DNA from: Trichopria drosophilae
Taxonomy: Eukaryota; Arthropoda; Insecta; Hymenoptera; Diapriidae
Direction: 5' to 3'
Length of the DNA: 64,000 nucleotides
Assembly (NCBI GenBank): GCA_030407085.1
Contig: CM059585.1
Coordinates: forward strand, 88,922,501 to 88,986,500
In this document: one piece after another, positions 10,901 through 20,799 of the stretch
Layout: the number at the start of each line of letters is the position of its first letter
Numbering within the stretch: the first letter of the stretch is position 1
Notes under the pieces: generated by a model
Databases searched by the model: none
The model's input: the letters and a program-made list of their open reading frames with translations, nothing else
What the model was told of the DNA's origin: nothing
Translations under genes and position numbers: made by a program

Positions 10901-12542
10901 TGCGGAACCACCAGCAAAGGAGATTAGATTTCTCGATCGGAGATTTGTAGGGAAAAGGCATCTAGGAAAGGTGGACCACGAGGCGAAAGCCACGTGGTGC
11001 CGAGGTGCGTTCGGTGCGAAACGGCGACGACCGCAAAGGAGAATAGTTATCCCGGATCCGGCCCTGGGACGCCTGCGCGACGCTATCAGAGTGGGTATAC
11101 CCCCTCGAACACTATAGCATCAAACGCACTATCACATTATCGGAGACCACCTATACATGTAGTTACCGGCAGAGTTTCGCCGGCAGACAGTACCTATACG
11201 ACTTTGTGGGTGTGCGGATTCTCGCATAGTGGTGGTTGGGTGTGTGGGTGGTGGTGGTGGTGGTGGATGAACCTCAGTGTCCGGCGCGCCTCCGACAAGC
11301 GTGCTTCGGCGGTACAAGATGTCCCTTTAGTGTCGTTATCGTGATGATATCGATACGCGATACTTGAACGAGTCGGTGCATTCGACTATTAATACGAGGC
11401 AAATTCGATCGGACGTGATTGAAAGGGCGCGAGCTGGAGGAAAGACTTTGATCCATGTAAAAATCAGTTTTGATAGTTTTTGGACATTCGAAGACTCGCG
11501 GGTCAAAGTTTTGACTGGGCTTTTAACAAAGTTCAAAAAGAGTGACAATAAACAATTTTTTCAGATCAATTTAGACGGTAACGATGTTGTACTTGCGAAT
11601 GACAGTACTGAAGTATCCAAAAGTGTCGTATCGATATCTCAACGTTGCTATTATTTATTTGCGGTAAAGGGAGTAAAGTTGCGTTTCGAGTGACGGGAAT
11701 CGATTGACAGTCGGTTTGTGTCTTTGGGTACCGACAGATTTTTTAAATGGTGCATCAGAATCGAGAGTTCTTTAGACGTAGTGAAACGTTAGGCATACAT
11801 AGGAAGTACCCAAGGAAATCTCGACGGCCGTAAAATACAACTGCATCGTGGGAGCCGACAAGGGATGATTCGCGCCTGGAATTTGATTATTGAAATAAAA
11901 TTTGATTACATGATTGGTAAATAGGAATTTGAGGTCACAAGAAAGTCACGCCTGAAATCAAGCTCTCAGTACTTTTTATTTATAATAGAATTGCAGTGCA
12001 AGATCTATCATTAAGTTTCCAGAAATTAATCACGTATCGGAATTATTGCGATGCTATTAGTGTGATATCGTCAGAATCCGGTAGTTTGCGCGAATGGCCA
12101 AAAGGTTGATCCGAGGTGGTTGTGAGATCAATCTATCGAAAGCAGCCCAGGTACTTTGGTAATGGGGGGTTTAGGCGAGGATGCCTTCTCTTCGTCATCA
12201 CCTTTTGCCATCGCTACCGTTACTGTCGTCGTACCCAAGCGAAGAAATCACCACGCCGAGGCTGCGGTCGGTATCAGCAGCAACGAGATCGTCTCGATCG
12301 TCGGCGTCGTCAGCGGCAAGTGTCCTCGAGGAGCGGTCCCGAATTGCCGCCTTCTGGAGCAAGAGGTACAGATCGCATCGAATCGAGAATCCAAGGCCCG
12401 TCTCGTTGCGCGGGGGGCAGCTAAAATACCGTCGGAGAAAAAGGAAAAGGGGGCTACAATTTGGTACCTCAAGGAAGAATCACGAATTACCGTACGAGAT
12501 CGTACTGGCGGAAGACGAAAGAGGTGACTCGCTGACGCCGAG
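10900..12542 (+). promoter_or_regulatory. putative promoter / 5' leader region of Actbeta
   Basis: GC content rises sharply at about 10900 and stays high into the coding exon, with frequent CpG. This fits a CpG-rich insect promoter and 5' leader. Several ORFs overlap on both strands (for example + 12181-12711, which overlaps the Actbeta start in another frame), typical of GC-rich leaders and not domain-containing. A possible acceptor, ACAATTTTTTCAG, ends at about 11564 and could mark a spliced 5'UTR exon. I could not place a transcription start or TATA box with confidence. Confidence 0.45.
11246..11266 (+). repeat. (GGT)n microsatellite
   Basis: A short uninterrupted run of GGT/GTG triplets, preceded by TGGGTGTGTGG. 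It gives poly-Trp or poly-Pro runs in shadow ORFs on the two strands. It lies in the presumed leader/promoter region. Confidence 0.85.
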
Positions 12543-13293
12543 ATGCACCAGGTGTCAAATTGGCCTGGACTCACTCTCGAAGGCAGATCATCTTTGGAAG
12601 AGCGAACGGCACGAAACGGCGAGTCGCGTTTCCATCGGCGAGAAGGACCTGGAAGATCGAAACGAGACAGGCCGGAAAACCGGAAACTTTCGCGATGCTC
12701 GAGAGCCTTGATCCAAAGACTGTTCAACTCCGGAGGTCCGTTTGCCGGATCCTCGTCCAGCGTGATCTTTCTGATCCTGGTACTCTGGATCTTGACGCTG
12801 ACTCCAGTCCTGGCTCGTCAAAGTCCGCACCAAACGTGCCCGGGCTGTCCTCATCAGCAGCATGCTCACAATTTTCATCGTGAAAGCAAAGAGTCCGGAC
12901 CGAATCCGGACGACTATCGCCTGGAGGCCATCAAACACCAAATTCTGACGAAACTCGGCTTGAAAAGTCGACCTGACGTCAATAGGACTTTGGCCACTGT
13001 ACCTAAGCGGCTAGCGCTCGAGACGCTTTACAGAGCCGACGCTCAACCTGCCAGGCCTCCGGAGAGGCGTAATAATTATAAAGGGGATCGCGTCCAATCG
13101 CATGGCGAATTCATTTACGGTGGAGATGATTATTCGTATAGAAACGTCGAACAACCGGTAGAGGCTTCGACCGAAGGCGTTCCTCCACCCCCTTATCAGG
13201 ATTACGATGATCTGTACGGAGCTCCACAGGAACCTGAAATAGTAGATGATTTTTACGCCAGAACGTCGGAAATTATCTCCTTCGCGGAACCTG
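12543..13293 (+). CDS. Actbeta: activin/inhibin-beta-type TGF-beta ligand, first coding exon (partial)
   Basis: Encodes the N-terminal 250 residues plus the first base of a Gly codon. Residues 1-70 are a polar, Arg/Ser-rich extension. Residues 73-91 (VIFLILVLWILTLTPVLA) are a hydrophobic signal peptide set far from the first Met. TCPGC (98-102) matches the Cys-x2-Cys found after the signal peptide in inhibin-beta chains. DDYRLEAIKHQILTKLGL (123-140), then KSRPDV and VPKRL, is the straitjacket-helix region of the TGF-beta prodomain. NRT (147-149) is a possible N-glycosylation site. An acidic Tyr/Pro-rich stretch (190-236) precedes FYARTSEIISFAEP (237-250), the block aligned with the EIITFAESG of vertebrate INHBA. 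The family is a secreted dimeric ligand signalling through activin receptors and Smad2/3-type Smads; in insects it acts in neuronal and endocrine signalling (family knowledge). The start is the first Met after an in-frame TGA at 12525. The furin site and cystine-knot domain are not in this exon and were not found downstream. Confidence 0.88.
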
Positions 13294-13299
13294 GTGAGT
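13291..13299 (+). other. splice donor, phase 1, end of Actbeta exon
   Basis: CTG followed by GTGAGTT at 13294 is a strong GT donor. The exon from 12543 to 13293 is 751 nt, so the intron splits a Gly codon after its first base, directly after the TSEIISFAEP block. Vertebrate INHBA has its intron at the equivalent place (from memory), which supports both the donor and the family call. Reading on past the donor gives only eight more codons before a stop. Confidence 0.85.
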
Positions 13300-13499
13300 T
13301 GTTTCGATATTTTCATTAAAATGATCCTATCGACATTATCGACATTAGATCACTCGATCACCGTCTTGATTTGAACAGTTCGGGGTGATCAATCTCTGCG
13401 CGTTGATTCCCACGTGTCTTTTTGTAGCTGTCATAAAAACATCATGCGACTGTCTATATAAGTCTAGTAGTATCTCTTATGTCTAACAATTAGTGGTAC

Positions 13500-15900
13500 A
13501 CTCCTTTCCTGGCGACTGCAGTTAACCGGACAATGGCGGTGAGCGCCGGCGCCACGCCGTTACTTCCTACTACTTGCTTCCGTGACCGCGCTCGGGCCGC
13601 TCTAAGTTCAAATTGGAACGCATTTGCAATTCCCTCGAAATAAGAGGTCATCATTTTACCTTTTCTTACAATATCGACTGCGGATGAAACGTCAGCGGAT
13701 CGAACACTTTTTTGTTCTCTGGCGGTAAATTCGGGAGCTGAGTTCGCTCAATTTTCGTGGATAACGTACGCTGATAATAAATTTAACTAGAATTGTTTTA
13801 ACTTAATGAAATCGCACATTACGGCGCATTTACCATCGGTAGCAACGTTGTTAGCCCGAGCTTTTATACGGCGACTCTGCGATTTCTGCAAATATCGACG
13901 TAAACGAGGTAGCGAACGAGCTCGACGTGTAGGGCGCGTATTATTCTAGAATTACTTGGTGGCGTCCGATTGGTCGTTAAATATTCCTTTCAACGCTACA
14001 TCGAATAAGTTCAGATTTGACCAAAAATATTGGGACATTTTCCAAAATCTCCAATATCTAACTAAAAGTTAACAAATCTTACGAATTATACGAATGGTAG
14101 CGTATTTACATACTTTAATTAGTTTAGAGCATAAACAGAGTAATTTATATTAATGAGAAGCAACGGTGAGAACCGATAGAAAGGTTTCGCGTGACAAAGA
14201 ATGGCGTTATTGCTGTATAAATTATTTCCGAGAGAAAGCTATTTAATTGATACTTAAATAGCACTCGAGGAACCTCTTTCTGCAGTAAACAACTCCGACA
14301 ATATTATACGAGCGTAATAACGTTGAAATCGGGTGCCCGGCTTAAGCGGCGTTTAGGTGCATTCGTGGCCACAGGTCTGCAGCCACGTGGCCTGTACTCA
14401 TGGGTTTCGCACCGACGATCTATAGTTCAGTACCTCTAAGTTTAACAACAAGGGTAATAGAACTCAAGGTAGGAACGTACAGTAACAGCGCGTCGCGTGG
14501 TACTTACCACAATTCGTCACAGCAACGTTAATGGGAAAGGCCTTCTTCCACTCCCTCAGTCGAAACAGTCCTGTCCGAGTCGTAAGGCGTCGCAATAATA
14601 TACGATTCGTTCGCCAAGATCCATTTTAATGTTTTCATGATATTGTGGAGACGATGCAATATTTTATTTAACAATCGCTAGGTTGCAATGAATACATTGT
14701 ATGAAGTTCACTTTCATATTGAGGCTCCGATATAAAGTCGAAGTTTTAAACGCTGGTCATTACTAGTTCTACCTCCTGGTGGCTAACTTCTGTCAGCCGA
14801 CAAAGTGGGCTTTCGTATCGGTCCTGAATTACATTTGAAAAGCGAGCATTAGTGTAGAGCTTTCGTAACTTTCTTTTGCGTCCTTTAACATTATTACGTA
14901 TGTGTCTATCTTGTCACAGTAGTTGCAAACAAGGCGCAACGTTAAGCACATTTAGCCGATATGCATACACGAGGAACACGTCATACTTTCCGAAGCAAGT
15001 AGGAAAAGCTGTAGACAATTGCGCCTAACTGGGATATTGATCAACCGGTTCATCAATCTCGTCCGTTCGATATTTTTGTAGGACCCCGGTCGATTCGAGC
15101 TTTTTCGAAACCAGGACGAACCGAAGAAAATATATGAATAGTAGAAGTGGGGATAGATTGGACTGAAATCAATCATGACGTCATGATTGGCGGACGGATA
15201 AAGTGTAAGTAGAGACTGGCGAAAAATATGCACGAAAGGGATTCACCCTCTAATAGTCACGGCCGATTATCTTGGATTACCGTCCAAAACAATTTGGGTG
15301 ACTTTCGCAAAGTTCCATTGGTCGACGTGTCTGAATACCGTTCGAACCATGGTCGGTCTGTTGACCACAATTCAACATTGTAATACGCGGTATACGTGAT
15401 CATTTGACGCGTACGTGTGGGAGATTGCGCGTGTGCGCGCAATGACAAACGCACAGGGACACACTCGAAAGCTCCATTGTACGTGTGTGTAGACATAAGA
15501 ATAAGAAATCTCGTAAATTCGTTTCACTGGTATAGAAGCCCCGGTATTTCTGAGCGCAAAAGATTCCCCTTGGCTTCCTCCCTTCGTCCACTTCCTTTCT
15601 TGTCGTTTCCTTTCAACCCCTTGCCTGGAAATCCTTGTTCGAATCGTAGAACCCGACGACAGTCTGTCTTAAAACAGAAAAGATAGGAAACAGGAAGAGG
15701 AAGGAGAAATGATGTCACAAAAATGCCCTTACTGAATGCAAAAGGGATGACGTTTAAGGTCAACGTCGACTCCGAAACGCGAAAAAAGTGACAACGGCGA
15801 GCAAGGACGGAATAAACAGGTTGTGATAAAATTTTATCTCGAACTCTATACCGTTATTAACCCTGTTCTCGTAGCCCGTAAGTGTACGGTGCAATAAAAA
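13500..15900 (+). promoter_or_regulatory. higher-GC, repeat-poor 5' part of intron 1; candidate enhancer region
   Basis: After the exon, base composition stays richer in CpG than the bulk of the window. Patches include CAATGGCGGTGAGCGCCGGC at about 13533, a GGCCAC...GTGGCC inverted pair with a CACGTG-type E-box at about 14367-14392, and a 20-bp palindromic CRE at 15170. No MITE or foldback arms are visible here, unlike the rest of the intron. This is the usual pattern for regulatory intron DNA near a promoter, but no function is shown by sequence alone. ORFs at 14952-15763 lack domains. Confidence 0.35.
15170..15189. promoter_or_regulatory. 20-bp perfect palindrome with CRE core
   Basis: CAATCATGACGTCATGATTG is its own reverse complement. 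The centre TGACGTCA is the full-length cAMP-response element bound by CREB/ATF bZIP dimers (family knowledge). It lies 1.9 kb into the presumed first intron of Actbeta in a repeat-poor, GC-richer tract. Confidence 0.6.
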
Positions 15901-16480
15901 GGGATCGTTAAATTCTTACTGATTTTTGGATCGAGCGTTCATAATTCTACGATTATATGAAGTTGTGAATTTCTTTTCAAATAATTCAGCCAGGAAACAT
16001 TATTTTCATGTATGTGAGGGACGTAGCAAAAAAGATGGACGCGGCAACCAAACTGGTAACCTTTCCAGGTTTGTTATCGTTACAATTAGTATGTTGTATA
16101 AATTACAGAGCGGGTAACGAATCTTATTTGTTACAACAGTTTGTTGAAATAGCAATTGGACATTGATAAATCAACAAAGGATTAAGAGTACATCGAACAC
16201 AAAACAAAAAAGAGCTTATATTTTTTTGTTTTGAACGATGTCTAAATAGATATGATCTAAAATACCACAAACCACAACCCTAAAGTGCGAATGTTCCTAT
16301 CTTCTCTAGTGGAATACTGTTTTGAAATCATAAAGAAGGTTAGGATTATCGAAACCATACCAGTGTGTTAATAGTATATTAAGCAACAAGTACGGAAAGG
16401 TGACTTTTTCCCACAAGTTATATCTGATTATTTATGCAATTCTATACTGCACAACGTGTTAATTAGCGTACAAAGCGATA
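15901..16480. other. noncoding, nothing recognised
   Basis: AT-rich DNA after TTAACCCTGTTCTCGTAGCC at 15857 (another TTAACCC start). The 63-residue + ORF at 15926-16117 has no recognisable domain. Confidence 0.4.
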
Positions 16481-16489
16481 TTTTTAGCA

Positions 16490-16590
16490 CGCAATGTGGT
16501 AATATTTAAGTTGCACACGACTAAGGCACTAGCGTGGTAAACTTGACATTGGGTATTGAAAATATGGACGCAAAGTAACACTTTGCGCAC
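16490..16590. repeat. GTGCGCAAAGT-type hairpin motif cluster
   Basis: The best hairpin is GACGCAAAGT, AAC, ACTTTGCGCAC at 16567-16590. Looser versions precede it (AGCACGCAATGTGG, AGTTGCACACGAC). The same motif recurs at 20544-20790 and 33469-33555. Confidence 0.6.
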
Positions 16591-16959
16591 AGAATTGCAT
16601 TATAAATAACGTTATGCAGACAAATTTCTTCTAATTTCTGAGAATTTATTTATTAATTTATTAATAATGAGTAAGGAAATTTTGTGAAATACTTTTTTTT
16701 GAAAGTTATTTCTAAGCAAATTTATTTTTGCAAAGTTATTCAGTCATGTGGCCATTTTAAGTACCATATAAACATGCATTACTTTAGAGATAGTAATAAT
16801 TGCTCTTGTTTTTTTCAAATATAATTGTTCAAATACTTATAATAATTATTCAAAGCAATGTTTTTTGGTTTTTTTAAAATTTTGCTGTATCCCTTGGTTG
16901 TCGAAAAGTTCTCAACTGTATTTACACATTTCCGTTGCATATTGGTCGTAATCAGTCAA

Positions 16960-17420
16960 GGGGTTAAATCTTTCCGGCCTACATTTATCTGATGAATCAT
17001 TTTTCATGAAACTTGGTACTCCGTGGCTTTTAGGGTAGCTGATTAAGAATCTGAACTCAGATTGTTAACATTCAAAATAGTGGATTCAATATAGCGGACG
17101 ACGACTGATCATGATGAATATCGGTACTCTGGGATTTTTGGATCGTTTATTACGAATCTGAAATCAGGTCTTCAAAATTTAAAATGTGCCAAACTGAAAT
17201 TTCAATACGTGAGTTCATATTCAGCGATCCTAATAACGGCTGAGAACACAGTTTTATCTAGATCCAGGAAGTTCTTGCATTTTGGTTTATCATATTAGAT
17301 CCGCCACGTTAAATTTCTAAAATCTCAGTTCCAAAATCAGGTTCATATTGAGCGACCCTATAAACCTCCGAATACCTAGTTTCATCCCGATCCTATTAGA
17401 CGTTTGAGAGTGGTTGCATT
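16960..17420. repeat. dispersed ATGGCGG-associated module, about four units
   Basis: Repeated blocks: ATGAAACTTGGTACTCCGTGG, then GCTGATTAAGAATCTGAACT, then TCAAAATAGTGGATTCAATA, then TAGCGGACG. They are followed by a second ATCGGTACTCTGGGATTTTT block and two complementary-strand fragments ending GATCCGCCACGTT. The same module is found near 280, 4320-4560, 6420, 8160-8260, 25870-26040, 34560-35165, 36240-36350 and 46500-46735. No coding capacity. Confidence 0.65.
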
Positions 17421-17905
17421 TTGTTATATAACAATGACGATTTTTAGTAGTTTATTTCTTCATAAAACATAATATTAAATAAATATGTAGATAAATGCGA
17501 TGTTGAATACTTCATTAACTCTGACTGAAATCGGATTTACAGAAACCGGGAATAGAAATATTATTTCGTCTTTAAAAACTCAATTTTTCAAATGAATTCC
17601 GATGGCTACGCTGTTAAAAATATTGACGTCAAAATTCATCTACATGTATATGAAGTCATTTGCTTATATAAGTATAATAAATTTCATAAGATGTATGTAA
17701 TGGTTAGCATGAATAAAATATGTTAATACATTTTGTTATGAAATCGAAGACCTGAAATAATTTGTAATTCTTATCGATATTTGTTAGACTTATTTTTTAT
17801 TTTTGTAAATGAACATTTAATATTAGTATAATAATTTGCATAAGTATTTTATAGTAAGATCATTTTTGGGCTGCACAAACTTCGTTAGTATAAGGTTTCA
17901 GATAA

Positions 17906-18390
17906 ATACTGTATCGATGATAAAACTCTTCAAAACAACTCTGTAGACCCAAAATCTTCTATCGATAGTAAAAATCTTTTTAAAAAAAGTTGTAGATTTA
18001 AAATTTTGAATCGGTAGTAAACCTCTCACCAAAAGAAGGTTTGGAACTAAAAATCTTCTTTCGATGATAAAATTCAAATAAAAAACAATTTAGATGTGAA
18101 ATCATTTGTTGATGAAAGAACTCTCATCTGAAGAAAATTTCTGATCTGGTAAAACTTTCATTGATATAACTTTTCAGATCCAAAGTCTTCTGGCGATGAT
18201 GAAAATTTGGTTGAAAGAAAGTTTTACAACTAAAATCTTGTAGTGATGGATAATCTGTCGCTAAAAGAAAGTTTTGAACCAAAAATCTTTTTTATCTTTG
18301 AAAGAAGATTTCTGATCTAATTGTAGAATTTCTTGTAGACAACAGAACTCTTACCACAAGGCAGTTCTAACCTGAAATTTTGTATGAGTT
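17906..18390 (+). repeat. degenerate ~50-nt tandem repeat array
   Basis: About ten loosely conserved units with the shared frame ATCGATGATAAAACTCTT, then AAAAGAAAGTTTTGGAACTA, then AAAATCTTCT. Examples are ATCGATAGTAAAAATCTTT at 17960, ATCGGTAGTAAACCTCTC at 18011, TCGATGATAAAATTCAAAT at 18061 and GCGATGATGAAAATTTGG at 18193. Unit length drifts between about 30 and 55 nt. Frames are closed, so it is not coding. Confidence 0.7.
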
Positions 18391-20050
18391 GTTTGTCTTT
18401 TTTTTTATTATTAAGTACAGTATTAAGTACAAAAATGTGTTACTGTTTGTACAGTTAGTACGAGTTGATACTCGAGGGCAATGCATGTATATTAAATGTT
18501 TAATATTTGAGCATATTAATTTAAAATTAAGACACCGTATATTAAGATTAATTTACTTGTGCATATTAAAAATGTATTAAATTTAACAACATTTTTAACA
18601 GTGTACTACAGTGCCGGAAAGGGCTACTATAAAAATTATTCAGATGTGAATAAGAACATGCTGTAAATAATAAGGCAAAATCTAACTTTTTTATACCATC
18701 ATACTATGTACATTAGCGGTATTAGATTGGAATATAACTTTTTTATCCGGTTTCCTACGTCTACTTTACGTACAACATTAATCTTTTGTATTATACACTA
18801 AAAGTTATGTAGCTTTCTTCAACTCATTCGTAATTTAACAAGAATTTCTATCAACTTTCTCATACATTGCATATATTTTTTAAAATTCTGTTACATAATA
18901 TATCTACCTCATAGTTGAAGGCAAACACTGTTGACTAAATGTTTTATTGATTTCCAACTTTTTTATTAACTGAAATATCTTTAAAAACTAACTTTTCGAG
19001 TAATTTTGTATATTATGTACAGTTTACGTGTAATTTCGATATAATGGCTTATTTTATCACCTGAAGTATCCAACGTGCGTTTCGTTTTACAACCATTTAT
19101 GTATTCGCGTCGCCTCTTTTCATATGTAGATATATACTCGTATAAGCGTGCGACACATTTTGTTAATAACCGAACGCGTAAACGCCACCGTTGGAAATTC
19201 TTCACTGCCTGGAAAAACATCGCGTGTATGTCTTAACGCGATTTTTTCAATAGTTTTCGTGTCATGGTATGGTTGTCATTTCACAAACATTGTAATTTAT
19301 GCAAGCATTTTTTTCCCTCTTAACGCCAGCATTTAATTTTTTTTTGTAGTGGCAGTTCTTATTAACTTCAAGTAGTTTAAGAACCTATTTTTTAATTTTT
19401 TTATTCGTTTTAACTTAAATAGGCGAAAAGATGGAAAATAAAATATTTTAAATAGCTTTTGGCATAATAAAACTAGCAAGTTATTAATAAACTTAATTTA
19501 ATTTATATACGTAGGAAAAATGGATTTTGCAGGTTTAATATCATACTAATTTTTTAATGAAACTAATTGCATGTAAATTCAGTAAGTCTCAAGTAAAAAG
19601 TGTTTAGAAAAATCTCCTATACGTTTCAGAAACTTTATTAATGGATTTAAAAAACTGGATTGAGGAAAATATTTACTAAATTTAACTGAATGATGAGTTA
19701 TCCAATAGGAACTATTAGTTTTGTAGTGGTTATAGCTGTATATAGTTCATATAACTAAGAGTAGATATAAAATTCTATTAGAATTATTTCCCACGGAGTA
19801 ATTTACCATGAGTTGAATTATATATATTCTCAGTGTACGATGCATAATAGGAGACACTTAATAATCAACCTTGGTCAACGACTTTTAGACCACGCTTTAA
19901 AAATCTGCACGAATTTAAGCGTCATTTTTTCAACATATATTTTCAAATTTCGATGAAGTAACAACAAAATATAGTTGGTTATTTTGGACCATTGGTCGCG
20001 CATTTTCATTTCTTGATTCTTGGCCGTTAATTAATTATTATGAAAGAGGC
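18391..20050. other. AT-rich noncoding DNA
   Basis: No gene recognised. A moderately GC-richer patch lies at 19060-19330 (GCGTGCGACACATTTTG, CGCGTAAACGCCACCGTTGG) with overlapping short ORFs on both strands but no domain; it could be regulatory or a decayed exon. The rest is plain AT-rich DNA. Confidence 0.4.
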
Positions 20051-20077
20051 ACTTAGTAATATAGCACACTTTATTCC

Positions 20078-20195
20078 ATCCATATTCCTGGAATATTCCT
20101 TTGAAACATTGGGAATATTCCAATGTAATATTCGAGCCATATTCCAGGAACATTCAAATGTCCAACGTTCGGAATATTCATTTGGAATATTATAA
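20078..20195. repeat. GGAATATTCC micro-palindrome array
   Basis: Within about 120 bp the sequences CCTGGAATATTCCT, GGGAATATTCCAATG, ATATTCCAGGAACATTC, GGAATATTCATTTGGAATAT recur in both orientations. Each core is palindromic, and the block as a whole can fold back on itself. TTCnnGAA spacing superficially recalls heat-shock elements, but regular nGAAn phasing is not maintained. Confidence 0.65.
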
Positions 20196-20543
20196 TTTAG
20201 AAATATGATAAACAATATAAATTTTGTTAGAAAATTCCAAAAACTATAAAATAATATAGACGAAATAATAATGCGAAATGAATGAATATATTTTTTTAAG
20301 AGCTAATTTCAGAATATTTCATTGAAGTGTCACAATTATTATATTTAATCTCGAGATTAAATTTTATTTCATTCAGATTATTTCGAATCTACCTTAATCG
20401 ACTTTAATCAACTTAATTTGATCTATTGAAAATATGAAATACGATTTAAATCTTGTCTGGATTAATGCAGTTTATTATAATCATTATTAGCCAAATCATT
20501 TAAATTTAGATTTTAATCAGGTTTTATATTTTTTCCTATTATA

Positions 20544-20790
20544 GTGCGCAAAGTCCGATTTTGCGCACGTATTTGCGTGTGCAAAGTGCCACTTTGTTAC
20601 ACTTTACTGACCTACCGGGCACGCGTATCCTATACTTTTTTTTTAACGTTGTGTGCGAAATCCATTGTCATAATATTGGTGAAGTTTAGTTTAGGCGGTT
20701 GGTAATAGTATATTACGATACAAGTGCGCAAAGTGGGAACACCTACGCAGCGCACGAGTATCGTATACTATTTTTCCTATTAAGTGCGCA
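20544..20790. repeat. GTGCGCAAAGT hairpin cluster
   Basis: The first hairpin is 20544-20568 (GTGCGCAAAGT, CCG, ATTTTGCGCAC), the second 20577-20602 (GTGTGCAAAGTG, CC, ACTTTGTTACAC). Half-motifs follow at 20724 (GTGCGCAAAGTGGG) and 20784 (AGTGCGCAAAA), with CGTATCCTATACTTTTT and CGTATCGTATACTATTTTTCC as a second shared element. The hairpins match those at 33469-33555, where the stem is CTAAG/CTTAG instead of CAAAG/CTTTG. Confidence 0.7.
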
Positions 20791-20799
20791 AAAAATAAG

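Noticed and set aside
12181..12711. 176-codon + ORF and the 159-codon minus ORF (12248-12727) as separate genes
   Set aside because: Arg/Ser-rich composition without domains, overlapping each other and the Actbeta exon; typical of GC-rich leader DNA.
20078..20195. Heat-shock element cluster
   Set aside because: nGAAn spacing is not kept in phase; the sites are better described as an array of GGAATATTCC palindromes.
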